A stretch of 25,899 nt of DNA. It comes from Seison nebaliae. Its lineage: Eukaryota; Rotifera; Pararotatoria; Seisonacea; Seisonidae. The stretch covers positions 1 to 25,899 of the forward strand of contig JALJEE010000730.1 in assembly GCA_023231475.1 (NCBI GenBank), given 5' to 3'. Both the position numbers and the translations under genes were made by a program. The notes under the pieces were generated by a model. The model saw only the letters and a list, made by a program, of their open reading frames with translations, ran no database searches and was not told where the DNA came from. Of the stretch, positions 11,814-21,823 are shown piece after piece (position 1 is the stretch's first letter; each line of letters begins with the position of its first letter).

Positions 11814-12836
11814 TTATGTTCTTTGCTTACCAAATATATCGGTGAATAAATTGGTAATAATATCTCGAAACGAAGAGACTTTCTTGATGGACTTTAAATG
11901 CATTTTCGAGATATCTCTTATGATTATTTTCTCCCGACATTGAAATCGACAGCGACAATAAATTTTATGATTCTTCTTATCTCTCACCAATCTACATTGT
12001 TTGTTATTGTGACAATTCATGAGTCCTTCCTTCGCTTCACTTGTTTCGATACAATAACTCATCAAATCATCGGGAAGGGTTGTTGGAACTAATTGATCTC
12101 CATGAATTTCACAAATATTATCCATACGTTTAAAATGATAACATTCACAGGAACCGGTTTGTGCTGCAATGAAATTTGGACAACCGTTCGATGCTACGGC
12201 ATGAGACATACGAACAGCTGCTGAAATGCAAGAAGTAGACGAGAAGTTTTTACTTAGCATACATTCGGTTTCTAAACATTTTAAAAATTCGAGATCACAA
12301 TCATATCTTGATATGCCACAAGTAGAATAACAAGCATCATGATTATTGCAACAATTCTGACTGGATTTTGTCATAAATTTCTTCAAAAAATAATTTATAT
12401 CGAACAAATTTTTAATCCAATTATTACCACAACCATTCGATTTGAAGACTGGCGGTGGACCATTATACGGCCACTCAGTCGTATTCATTCGAATCTTCTC
12501 AATAACATTCTCCACGTTAATCTCTAAAAGATTCAAACGTTTTCTTAATTTGGTAGGAAGCAGTTTATTTTTAGAAGGAAAGAGAATTCGTCGCTTCAAT
12601 TTGTAATCAGTTAGACATGTGGCATGATTACATTGATCTTTATAATATTCCTTATAGTCAGAAAAAGAAAATTTTATTCGATTAACTCCATTGAATTGAT
12701 TTTGATCTGTTGAATTGTCTAATGATTGAATTGACACAACACTGAAAAATGTGCAAGCAAGTAAAAAACATATGAAAAATTGCATCATTCGAAAACTGTG
12801 ATATCTACCATCATTCATATCAATCCACCATTCCAA
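11814..12836 (-). CDS. Secreted phospholipase A2-like protein, intronless
   Basis: Family members hydrolyse the sn-2 ester of phospholipids using a His/Asp pair and calcium. The frame encodes 340 residues. A hydrophobic leader (MMQFFICFLLACTFFSVVS) starts at Met17/18, so translation may begin there (12788) rather than at Met1. The PLA2 core runs from about 135 to 235: CGNNW (136-140), then CCNNHDACYSTCG (162-174) with catalytic His166-Asp167, and CD at 180-181, with paired cysteines (C187, C192, C203, C219, C230, C232). The calcium loop lacks the usual Gly-Gly after CG, which may reduce calcium binding. About 100 further residues form a Cys-containing C-terminal region (C242, C262, C275, C281, C294, C296, C300) ending in a basic tail. 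It most resembles invertebrate PLA2-like proteins with HD-x-CY-x-TCG cores. Activity is uncertain. Confidence 0.88.
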   Translation of the reverse strand: MEWWIDMNDGRYHSFRMMQFFICFLLACTFFSVVSIQSLDNSTDQNQFNGVNRIKFSFSDYKEYYKDQCNHATCLTDYKLKRRILFPSKNKLLPTKLRKRLNLLEINVENVIEKIRMNTTEWPYNGPPPVFKSNGCGNNWIKNLFDINYFLKKFMTKSSQNCCNNHDACYSTCGISRYDCDLEFLKCLETECMLSKNFSSTSCISAAVRMSHAVASNGCPNFIAAQTGSCECYHFKRMDNICEIHGDQLVPTTLPDDLMSYCIETSEAKEGLMNCHNNKQCRLVRDKKNHKIYCRCRFQCREKIIIRDISKMHLKSIKKVSSFRDIITNLFTDIFGKQRT

Positions 12837-14150
12837 TTAGTTATTGAGAAACGGTAATGGAACTTTAATTAAGTAATGCCAAAGGCAGTTTAGAATAATA
12901 ATAATAACAGTATGATTTAAATAGTACCACGTTGTATTAATGTGAAAGTTTTTAATTTCAAATTCAAATTTCGCTACGAAATTTCACTTTCAAACAAATT
13001 TATTTATTTTCATTTTATGAGAAAGAAAGTCATACAGACAATAAAATAAGAATTAGAAATCATGTTGTGGTTATCATCTTTTAAATTAAACGATTAAAAT
13101 AAGTAAAGGAGATTTAACGCAAATCACATTGAGGTTAGATTTCAAATCACAACAATTCTTATACAAAAATATTAAACTGTATATCTTTAAGGTAACAAAT
13201 GAAAGTACAATTCCTAAAAATTTGAATTTAACAAATATTATCTAATGATATTTATCAGTGGTTTAACATATGTATCATTCCTCCATCATCCAAACTACAG
13301 TATTAATTTATATATATTAGATAAGGATATAGTCAGATTATAGATATCAAAGCAATAAAGGAAGTTTCAACAAATGTCGTAAATCAAATTTACATCTTCG
13401 ATCAAATCTGACAGAACGTTCTTTCAAAAATACGATAACCGCAATAGATTTCAGACAGCCCATTATTGTGAGGGATCTTTATAGATCTTTACCATCTATA
13501 AGTATTAGTTAGAATGAAATTGCTATATAATCGAAACCCGAACAAGTGTTTAGATAAATTACGAATTAATTGAGCATTTGAAAGATTTTATTTAGTTTAC
13601 TTTTTGTACATTGATAAATGATGTGCAAAAAACTATTGTTAGTCGAAATGCATTACCATTATTTTGATATAGCTTAACGATAAACAATTTCTTTTTTTTG
13701 ATATTTTTCCAGTTCTGATTTCCTTACAGAAAACGTTAAACATTTCGGTACGAAGATCTTCCATCAACATTTGATGGATCTGACCTATTATATAAACTAT
13801 TTCGTTCAAAGTTATTGTCAATTAATTTGATTAATTATTTGCCCAATGTTGTGTTTTCTCAAACATTTTCAGTTCCCAGAATTTTCTGCAACACTGCCGG
13901 ATAGTATATAAGTCAAAGTCGATGAGAAATCTGGTAAATAGACATGCTTCAACTGAACATTTGTGACGTAAGATTATCGAAAGAAGAATTCAATCGAACG
14001 ACTATTTTTTATTATTAATTTTAATTTTCTTCATTTTATCTTTTAATTTTTTTTAGTTTTCTTCTGATAAGGATTTGGGAAATAATAAAATTCTGAAAAT
14101 ATTAAGTTTAGTATATTGAATCAAAAATATTTTAAATGTACATATAGATT
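12837..14150. other. Long intergenic region, no supported gene
   Basis: This is the upstream flank of the phospholipase gene and 3' flank of the IQCC-like gene. A minus-strand frame at 13639-13821 contains a plausible helical stretch (MLMEDLRTEMFNVFCKEI) but no ATG-supported start, splice partner or recognised family, so I do not call it. A TATATAAG sequence near 13903-13911 has no gene attached. Confidence 0.5.
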
Positions 14151-14504
14151 TTAATCGTATAAAAAGTCAATTCTATTACAAATTGCCTCTCTCAACCATA
14201 ATAATTTTTCAATTAGTTCCATTCTTTTCTCATTCTCAATGGATTTATCGTTCTTCATATTCTCCAAATGTTCTTTCTTCTTTACTTCCTTCTGGAGTGG
14301 CTGCTTCCTTTGGAATCCTTCAATTATTCGACACTCCTCTTCACATCTCTCAAATTCTTCATAGATTTCTTTCTTCATATAATTCTGAATAGACCATCGA
14401 CGGAAAGCAGTCTATATGAAATGATTTTACAATTTTTTTTGTTAGATAACTGTCGATACCACAACTCTAACTTGAATGATGAGTGCAGCTTCATCCTCCT
14501 TCAT
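14151..14504 (-). CDS. IQCC: IQ-motif protein resembling IQCC
   Basis: Two exons, 14504-14472 and 14411-14151, joined in phase 0 over a 60-bp GT-AG intron, give 97 residues. The N-terminus is an IQ calmodulin-binding motif split by the intron (EAALIIQ, then TAFRRWSIQNYMKKEI), followed by EEFERCEEECRIIEGF, then a Lys/Glu-rich coiled-coil-like region, and MELIEKLLWLREAICNRIDF near the end. Vertebrate IQCC has the same order: an N-terminal IQ motif followed by 'EYEAIVREVEGD' and, later, 'MELLWLQQAINSRKEYL'. The match to that second block is the main reason for the name. The vertebrate protein is several times longer, so this would be a minimal form. Its function is not established. The start codon is the Met just before the IQ motif. 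Confidence 0.65.
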
Positions 14505-15326
14505 TTTCTGCTAATGTTCCACGGCATTAAGCTGATGTTGAATAATTGTGGAAAATGGAGGAAATGAATCCGATTCCGATCCAATAACAATTAGGAATGA
14601 TGTAAGCACAACATTCGAATCATCCCAAAACATCCGAAAAGATATAAAAAAATTTGAATTTTAAGTTTCGAGATACTCCTCAATTATTTTTTATGTTCCA
14701 GATCATGTTTTCTATCTCTAGTAAGAAATGTTATTCATAAATTCTATAAATCAATTTTTTTCCTTTCTTATTCTTTTCTAATTTTAACATCAATCATCGT
14801 AATGCTTCTTTCATGTCTTTCAATTTTAATATTCTCACTAATAATCAGTATCACTAATTAATAGAATTTACATTTGTTTTTTCCAAAATATTTCGAATTA
14901 ACATTTGAACAGATTCATGAACAAAATTTACAACATGCAATTTCTTACTCCAATGTTAAAAGACAAATGAACATTAAATTTATGATCATGAATTAATAGA
15001 CTTTATAAATCGAAGAGAAGAAAATAAAAGCTAATTTCAATAACATTCTTACAGTTAGTTATCTGTTAATTTTAGTTAATCAACGAAACAAATTTTTCAT
15101 TCACTTTCTTCTTATTTAAATGAATAATTTTCATTAATCACATTACAAATTTATTTTGTAAGTGTTCAATGTGAATTATATCGAATTAAAAGAGACTTCT
15201 CCTTTCTTCTTGAGCTAAAAACGTTAATTAAATGTGAAATGTATGTATGTCGATTGAAATTCTATGTTAAAAAGGAACGAGCAAATATTTAACTTTTTTT
15301 CTATTCTTTAGGTGAAGTCAAGTAAA
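14505..15326. other. Divergent intergenic region
   Basis: No coding region was supported. It lies between the IQCC-like gene (-) and the MSP-domain gene (+). A polypyrimidine-rich AG at 15308-15311 just before the MSP gene is listed separately. Confidence 0.5.
15295..15311 (+). promoter_or_regulatory. Splice-acceptor-like site in front of the MSP-domain gene
   Basis: A T-rich run ending in TTCTTTAG lies 15 bases before the ATG at 15327. This would fit a 5' UTR intron acceptor, or a trans-splicing site if the organism uses a spliced leader. No upstream donor was identified. Confidence 0.4.
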
Positions 15327-16269
15327 ATGTCGAAAACCGTATCTTTTAATTTAACCCCCCATCATCATATTATTGACTCTAACCTCAATTTCCATAATTC
15401 AGAAATGTCTCCAAATTTCGAAACACCTAAAGTTCCTCTCACCAAAATCGAACCGGATGTGGACAGAATGCTCAAATTATCCGACTCAAAATATCTCACT
15501 TTCTCTCAGTCACATACCAATTCCGATGAGTTGGAAGGATCGCTCTCACTTTACAATTCCAATCCTTCCTCCATCGTCTTCAAGGTTCTTTTTCTTTTTC
15601 ACTATTATCGTCTTCATTCGATGAATAGTTCAAGACGACATCGCCAGAGAGATACATCTTAAAACCAGTGATCGGATATTTGGATGTTAATCAATTTTGT
15701 CACATCAAATTTCGAATTCCAGCAGAATATCGTCATGAAAATTTAATAAATAATGATCGATTCCAAATCATTTGGAAATTTGCGTGTTGTTCTGATCGTT
15801 TAAAAAGTCACGTCTACACCGATCTTTCCAATTACTTTCCAGGGCTGAAAGGTAGGGGGGAGGATCTTACTGAAGCGCTCAATCAACGAAAATATCCTAC
15901 ATCTCAGTGGAATTTGAATTCAAGTTCAATTTATTGTATGTCTGATTTATTCATTTCTTATTCGTTTCTAAAGCATCAGGTACTATGGCTAAAGAGATTC
16001 GATTGCAATGTCGAGTGGAGAAGATAGGAGAAGTATCTGAGATAGAAAATTCTCCAAATAAACCAATGGAGAATGATATTAAGATTGCAGGAGTACCAGT
16101 AACAGAAATGGAAAATTCCAAACAATTAATAAAGAAGGAAATTAATGATTCGGTGATAACTCCGATAGGCGACAACTCAACAAATTGGTATAAAATCCTC
16201 TTCTTCATCTTATTACCGATCGTCGTATTCCTCATTTATGTCATATTCAATATTGTTGAAGAAGAGTAG
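15327..16269 (+). CDS. Tail-anchored MSP-domain protein (VAP/MOSPD-like)
   Basis: Three exons (15327-15584, 15629-15935, 15980-16269; introns of 44 bp each) give 284 residues. After a Ser/Pro-rich N-terminus comes an MSP domain, residues ~45-200: IEPDVDRMLKL, LSLYNSNPSSIVFKFKTTS, PERYILKPVIGYLDVN and, at its end, KEIRLQCRVE, matching the VAP order 'FKVKTTAPRRYCVRP.SGIIDPG'. Between them is an unusual Gly/Asn-rich loop (GLKGRGEDLTEALNQRKYP). The C-terminus is a single hydrophobic segment (residues ~260-279, ILFFILLPIVVFLIYVIF) followed by NIVEEE, the layout of a tail-anchored ER protein. VAP-type proteins recruit FFAT-motif partners to membrane contact sites; whether this one does is inference. 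AATAAA at 16335 marks a probable 3' end. It could equally be a MOSPD-type protein. Confidence 0.85.
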
Positions 16270-16619
16270 CACCAGTTTTATACAAACGAATAATTGAATG
16301 TTATCGTTATTCCAATTACATCTAATTTATATTAAATAAATTACTCAATATTTTTAAATTATTTATCTATCGCCTAAAAAAAATCACTTCCAAAAAAGAT
16401 TATTTTCAATTATCTTTTAAATCATTAAATCACATTATTAACTGTAATAAGGTTCTTAATGTCTAGATCTATATAATATATCATATAAAACCTCTAAATA
16501 TTATAAATTTTTAAGTTAAGTTTCCACTTAATTTTTATATATATATTAACAATTCATTGTAAGTTTTTAATATACTTTACTACGATTCTATAAAATAAGA
16601 AAAACAAAAATATAAATGT
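16270..16619. other. 3' flank of MSP gene, upstream of tRNA-Asn
   Basis: It contains the AATAAA at 16335-16340 and AT-rich sequence; no further gene was seen. Confidence 0.5.
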
Positions 16620-16625
16620 GTCTCT

Positions 16626-16686
<61 letters not shown>

Positions 16687-16693
16687 AGGGACG
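16620..16693 (+). tRNA. tRNA-Asn (GTT anticodon)
   Basis: The cloverleaf folds completely. The acceptor stem GTCTCTG (16620-16626) pairs with CAGGGAC (16686-16692) with one G-T wobble, leaving discriminator G at 16693. The anticodon stem TTCGG/CCGAA closes the loop CTGTTAA, with anticodon GTT at 16654-16656. The T arm carries GGTTCAAGCCC (box B) and the D arm TGGCGCAATCGG (box A). No intron is present. A T5 run at 16698-16702 fits RNA polymerase III termination. Confidence 0.97.
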
Positions 16694-16697
16694 AAAA

Positions 16698-16702
16698 TTT
16701 TT
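16698..16702 (+). terminator. Pol III T-run terminator of tRNA-Asn
   Basis: Five T residues follow the mature tRNA end by four bases. Confidence 0.8.
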
Positions 16703-17157
16703 CCCCCATTAAATTTACCGATACATTTAATTTAAACATCTGCTATATTTATGTTGTATGTGTATAGCTTTATCTTTTCCTTTTTATCTTGTTTATCGTT
16801 CTATTTTTCCCAATATACAACGACAAGTATATAGAAAACGAAATTGTGAGTCTGGATTTTTTTCTAATTTAAAATCAAAACAGGTCTGAATATAATTTCT
16901 ATCGTTACTGTTAGGACCCTACTAATTTCATTCAAGTGGTTAAAACATATAATTAATCTATATATTAATCGAATTTTAATTTATTACTTCATTAATTTTG
17001 GATATTTAATAATCACAGTTCAGTTTTATATTCATTTATTAGATAATTATTAGTCCAGAATCTACATCACATAAATTATATGATATAATTTTTTCTTGAA
17101 GTTTCTGACATAAAATTTGTTTCTAAACAAAATTTAATTGTTTCAAGTTCTTCGAAG
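16703..17157. other. Intergenic, no supported gene
   Basis: AT-rich sequence between tRNA-Asn and the 3' end of PLPBP. An open frame antisense to the tRNA is a shadow. Confidence 0.55.
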
Positions 17158-18183
17158 TTAAGGTTTCCTTTCGCCAAATATCGCTCGACCTATACGAACA
17201 ACATCACTGCCCATTTCAATCTGGATTATAAAAGAATTAATTAATTAGGTTAGTTAATGATAAACGGCCTGTTCATAGTCGTTCGTCATTCCCATGCTCA
17301 ATTTGAGACGAATTGAGAATATTTTCTGAAGTTTTTCCTGATACTCTTTCAACAACTGTTGAAAATTAAAGGTATTGTGATGAATGGCAAGAGGCAAGAG
17401 AAGTGAGGCAACTTTAAACGCAGAAATCGAGTCATCGATTGCACCAATTGTCATTAGTCCAATAAGATTTAAATGATGAGTCGATTTTAAAATATATTCG
17501 ACCGTTTCTCTCAATTCTTCAAATGATGTAATCCCATTTTTTTCTTTGAATATAATTTTAATTTGAAAGTTCTCATATAAATTTTATAAACGATCTTCTT
17601 TACTTGTATTGACTTGAATATAAAAATTAAGAGGATTTTCAATATTTTTTCCTTTTAAATTCTTTTCAATTAAGTCAATTGCCTTTAATGAATCAATCGA
17701 TTGAATCGAACACAAATTTCTCGTGTCTATTCGCTGAGGTAGATGGAGATTTGAGAAGATAATTCATAAAATTAACTTAACAGTTTATTGATCTTATTAT
17801 TTTGAATGTTCCCAATGAAATGCCAACGAATATCTGGACAACTCCTCATAATAATTTCATTGTGACTCTTCTCAAACAATTCTTTTACCTTTAAAATATT
17901 AGTAATATTAATAAGAAAATTATAATAGCAACATAGTTTTCTCCAAAATCTCTTTGTCCCGCCACATATGCTTCCTCAATATTTTCAATTTCTTTAAATT
18001 TGGAAACAGCTATCAATTCTATTGGTCGCTAATTAAAATATAAATTGAAATTAAAAAATTAAAAATTTCCTTTTTTTATTGAAAATAAAATTTTTGAGTA
18101 ACGTGGAATTTTGCTAATTTTCCATAAATCATTCCTAAACGATTTTTCATACTCGTTTCAATATAATTCTTGTTGTTTATCAT
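17158..18183 (-). CDS. PLPBP: PLP homeostasis protein (PLPBP/YggS family)
   Basis: Family members bind pyridoxal 5'-phosphate and buffer it in the cell; no catalytic turnover is known. Six exons fit in phase: 18183-18103, 18028-17933, 17888-17777, 17726-17592, 17543-17266 and 17220-17158, with introns of 44-74 bp, giving 254 residues. The conserved blocks run in order: IELIAVSKFK (PLP lysine about K37), GQRDFGENY, PDIRWHFIGNIQNNKINKLL, CSIQSIDSLKAID, FYIQVNTSKED, LIGLMTIGAIDD, RLKLSMGMTNDYEQA and GSDVVRIGRAIFGER. These match the standard fold from start to finish, so the gene looks intact. Each exon joint was set by the match to these blocks. Short N-terminus (27 residues before RPIEL) is normal for the family. 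Confidence 0.95.
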
Positions 18184-18818
18184 TTTTTATTAAATAACTT
18201 GGTTTCTAAACATTTTAACTTAAAAAAAAAAGAATTTATTGAAAGATTTCTGAAAAAAGGAAAAATAGAAATAAATCAAATTATATAGAGACTTCCTCAT
18301 TATTTATCTGCATTTTTCAATTACAGATCATTCCATTACTCCAATTAATTAGTTAAAATTTATTTTTATTAACAATTTTTCCATTATTCTAATTTTTCAC
18401 AACATTCTCTTTGATAGAAGACAAACATAAACAAATAATAAAAATGTTCGGCTTGAAAAATAAATAGGAGAAGGAGATGAAATTCAAATTTGAAGAATGA
18501 GGGAGGAAAATGAAGGAAAAACCAATTCTATCATAAACATTCATTTGTTGTGAATTACGGAATAGAGTATGTTAAGGATGACGTGAAATAGAAAGAGGAA
18601 TTGGATATAAGAAGAAAATTAATAAAATTTATTGAAAAGAATTTTTCAAATTCTTTAAGGAAGAACCGACTTCAAATCGAGAAAAAGAGAAAGAAATTAT
18701 TTGATTTGGTCGATCGTCTTTATCGGATTTGGACAAAAGATATTTTCTAATTTCCGTTCATTTCATTTCCCACTCGCATCAACTTCAATTTTTTTCTTGT
18801 CTTTCTTTTGAAGAAAGG
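18184..18818. other. Divergent promoter region between PLPBP and HERPUD
   Basis: No gene was supported. The region serves as the shared upstream region of two head-to-head genes. The last 90 bases before the HERPUD ATG are open in frame with it, but the domain start, ATG context and low-complexity translation favour 18819. Confidence 0.5.
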
Positions 18819-20379
18819 ATGAGTTCGAATGATAAATCGAATGAAAATTGTCTTCGTCTCATCATTAAATGTAGTCAGTGTACTTATCGAGATATGACGG
18901 TGGATTGTCCAGAAGACATGACAGTTCTCCAATTGAAAGAGACGTTGTTGAAAGATCATTGTGCCACACCAGTTACTTTCGTTTTAATCTTCATTCAGTT
19001 CATTCATGCTTTTTCTTAGAAAGTTGAACATCAGAAATTGATATTTGCCGGTAAGATTATGGAGGATGGACAGAAATTGAAAACCGTTTTTAAAATGATC
19101 GAAGGAAAGAACCTTCCACAATATGTCGTCCATTTATTGTTATCTCAGAAACATATTGATGAACAGAATAAAATGGAAAAGAAGATTAAGAAAGAAGTAA
19201 AATCATCATCATCATCATCGTCATCGTCTGGAAATATTATCAAATTAGAGAATGGTAAAAAGGAGAAAATCATCAAGAAATCAGAAAAGAAAGAAGAGGA
19301 ACAGATAAAAGAGAAACATCCAAAAGAACCTATTCTCCTTCAACTCTACGATACGTTGGAACATCCGATAAAGAAAATGTTTCAATAATTTTAAGGAAGT
19401 TTCAAATTTCATTTTCGATTATTTTAGAGAAAAAGAATTGAAAGAGGAAATGATTCATACTCAGTTATCAGATCGGGAGAAATATCTACTTGAGCTTTAC
19501 GGGAAGAATTATGTCGATTCTTATAATTTCAATTGTCATCGACTTTACTTGGACGCTTATCATCGAAATCAATTGGAAAGAATCGTTCAAAATGTTCATA
19601 CGATATTTGGAGTGATACCATCGCCTGATAATAATGGAACGGAAACTCAAGTAAATGAAGTAAGACCAAATGTTAGAAATCAACCTGTAGAAGCGCCACA
19701 ACCAGCACCAGAAGTTCCTGCACAACAGGAAGCACCGTTATTGCCACAACCGGCACCACGAGTTGAGAATGCGAATAATAATGAAGGAAATTGGATGATG
19801 GGTGGATTGGCACCAAGGAACCAAGCGGATGAAGAGAATGAGAATAATGATTGGTTGGCATGGATCAATATGGGAATAAAATTCTCGATATTTGGATTCT
19901 TATTATTCTTCTATGCTAATCCTGTAAGGATAACGATCGTTCTTGCAATTGTCATTCTCATGAAATTGTTCGTATTCTCTTTTAATATTTCCATTTAATT
20001 TTCATTCAATTCTAACAGATATAATACTGGATACATTTTCAATAATTTACGTGTATATCGACGACAACAACAACAACAACAACCAGCTGCTCAAGATAAT
20101 GATCAACAAGATCAACCAGACATTCCTCCCAACAACAATGTCGACGAGAATGAACTTCGGCGTCGTAATGTGAACGGAACGGAGAATAATAACATAAATG
20201 AGGAAGAACGAGAAGAAGTAGCACAAGCGAATGATATTCCGAATGGGAATGTCGCTCCACAAGGAATTGAAATGTATTTTTTTCGCGTTTTCAGATTTCT
20301 TGGAATTTTTATTTACAATTTTTTCGTTTCACTTCTGCCCGAACGAGTAGCTGCTATGAGGAATTTAGATGGAAACTAA
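18819..20379 (+). CDS. HERPUD: HERPUD-like ER ubiquitin-domain membrane protein
   Basis: HERPUD proteins sit in the ER membrane and organise the HRD1 ubiquitin-ligase complex in ER-associated degradation. Four exons (18819-18971, 19020-19378, 19428-19967, 20019-20379; introns 48-51 bp) give 470 residues, versus about 390-410 in vertebrates. The N-terminal ubiquitin-like domain spans residues ~10-100 (LRLIIKCSQCTYRDMTVDCP, QKLIFAGKIMEDGQKLKTVF). A Ser-rich tract and lysine-rich segment follow, then Pro/Glu/Asn-rich sequence (APQPAPEVPAQQEAPLLPQP), the signature DWLAW (residues ~312-316), and two closely spaced hydrophobic segments (~322-334, ~337-351). The C-terminus carries a polyglutamine run and ends with FFVSLLPERVAA, matching the HERPUD ending 'FFASLLPEG'. 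AATAAA lies at 20421. It cannot be assigned to HERPUD1 or HERPUD2. Confidence 0.93.
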
Positions 20380-20973
20380 TTTATCTTTATTTCCATCATC
20401 TCAAATCAAATCTGATTTAAAATAAAAATTCCTCAATTTTACTATCAATTTCTTTAATGAAAATAAATTAATTGAAATTTCACCTTGACAATTATTAATC
20501 AATGAAATGATGACGTAATGAAAATAGAGTTTTTTCCAACAAATTATTTTTGTCAATCTAATTTCAAATTATCCATTAACTTTCTCACATCTCATCCATG
20601 TAACATCCATTACATGATAATGGATGAAAAGCCAACAGTTTCATACTCCTTCGTCTCACCAGCGATGTGTGTTGAAGTGTTAGTTGAAATAAGATGAAGA
20701 TTAGTGACATGGATAGTATGTATCTTCCATGTTTTCATAAATATCTTCATTTCAATTATCTTCAAAAATGTATAGCATGTGTATATGAGAATAAAAATTT
20801 ATGTAAAATTAATCTTTAACTATTTCATCGTGAAAATTAAGAAGTTAATGAAGATTTAGAAACGGAAAATCGAAGAAATTTAATTTTGATTATTATCCTC
20901 TAAATTTTGGTGTCCTTAAAAAAGAAAAGGAGTATTTTTTCAGTTAAGACGTTTCGAAGTTTGTTCTAATCAA
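20380..20973. other. Intergenic between HERPUD and PTPMT1
   Basis: It contains the HERPUD polyadenylation signal (20421-20426), a short perfect hairpin (20604-20626) and, at 20941-20943, a T-rich CAG that could be a 5' UTR splice acceptor or a TCAGTT initiator of PTPMT1. No gene was supported. Confidence 0.5.
20604..20626. repeat. Perfect 9-bp stem hairpin
   Basis: CATCCATTA pairs with TAATGGATG around the loop CATGA. It lies about 220 bases downstream of the HERPUD stop and 350 bases upstream of PTPMT1. Confidence 0.7.
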
Positions 20974-21711
20974 ATGATTTCTGTAATAATCGGGAGATTA
21001 TGGCGACGATGTCTATTAGTTCCAACTTTATGGTATAACAAAATAACAAATCATATTTATGGTCGACAATGGTTCAATGAAATCGATCGTCACACTATTC
21101 TTGGCGCATTACCTCATGAATCACATGTACGTCAATTGACGCAGAAGCATCGAACGAAAGGAATCGTTAGTCTTGTTCAAGAGTTCGAGTATAAAGCACA
21201 TCTCACATGTCCAATCGAAGATTTGAGGAATGTTTACAATTTACAAGTATTACGAATACCAGTGAAAGATTATACGGGATTACCGACTATTCCTGAATGC
21301 ATCCAAGCCGTCAGTTTCATTTTCGCTATTTGCGATATAAAATATGGAGAAGTTCTCAGAGATAAGACTCCCATCACTTCCACTTTTATGTCATTGGGAC
21401 GACACACCTCAACTGTTTATATTCATTGTAAAGCGGGAAGATATCGTTCGGCAACAATCGAACTCTGCTACATTTTAGCACGTTATCGTGGACTTACATT
21501 ACAAACGGCGAAAGAATATATTCGTGCACATCGTTCCCATGTCATCTTCTATCCGTCATCATCTGCACAAGATGCGTTATTCAGAGAATTTTACACCTTT
21601 CTACAAACAGTTCCCTACAATTATTTCCATATGCAACCGGAATATACAAAATATTTGAACACTCACGTTAATCAGTCGTTCGTAAAACATGACGAAACGA
21701 AAAAGTTGTAA
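20974..21711 (+). CDS. PTPMT1: PTPMT1-like mitochondrial phosphatidylglycerophosphatase
   Basis: PTPMT1 dephosphorylates phosphatidylglycerophosphate to phosphatidylglycerol for cardiolipin synthesis at the inner mitochondrial membrane. The 245-residue intronless frame has the signature HCKAGRYRSAT (residues 151-161) with catalytic Cys152 and Arg158, and the general-acid loop PVKDYTG (Asp99). The N-terminus (ISVIIGRLWRRCLLVPTLWY) is basic and hydrophobic, as expected of a mitochondrial anchor/targeting segment, and the family block YNKIT...WFNEID...TILGALP follows. A small insertion (GEVLRDKTPITSTFMSLGRH) sits between the acid loop and the Cys loop. A canonical AATAAA overlaps the stop (21711-21716) and a second lies at 21755. 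The start is the first Met before the hydrophobic segment. Confidence 0.92.
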   Translation: MISVIIGRLWRRCLLVPTLWYNKITNHIYGRQWFNEIDRHTILGALPHESHVRQLTQKHRTKGIVSLVQEFEYKAHLTCPIEDLRNVYNLQVLRIPVKDYTGLPTIPECIQAVSFIFAICDIKYGEVLRDKTPITSTFMSLGRHTSTVYIHCKAGRYRSATIELCYILARYRGLTLQTAKEYIRAHRSHVIFYPSSSAQDALFREFYTFLQTVPYNYFHMQPEYTKYLNTHVNQSFVKHDETKKL

Positions 21712-21823
21712 ATAAATATCTCATAATCAGAAATCTCTTTTTTTTGTCTTTATAAATAAATTTTACTATATTTTAATTTACTTTACTAATTAATTATCTG
21801 ACTTCTTGTAATTTCCATAACAA
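21712..21823. terminator. Convergent 3' gap between PTPMT1 and KIF9
   Basis: Only 112 bases separate the stops of two convergent genes. PTPMT1 polyadenylation signals lie at 21711 and 21755. No canonical AATAAA for KIF9 was seen on the minus strand, so it probably uses a variant signal. Confidence 0.6.

Noticed and set aside
13639-13821. Minus-strand frame with MLMEDLRTEMFNVFCKEI
   Set aside because: It has no ATG-supported start and no in-phase splice partner, and I recognise no family; one good helical stretch is not enough.
13870-13925. Possible small RNA gene behind a TATATAAG box
   Set aside because: No Sm site, terminator or recognisable fold was found, so the TATA-like sequence alone does not support a gene.
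16554-16739. Minus-strand frame across the tRNA-Asn region
   Set aside because: It is the antisense of a tRNA gene that folds fully.
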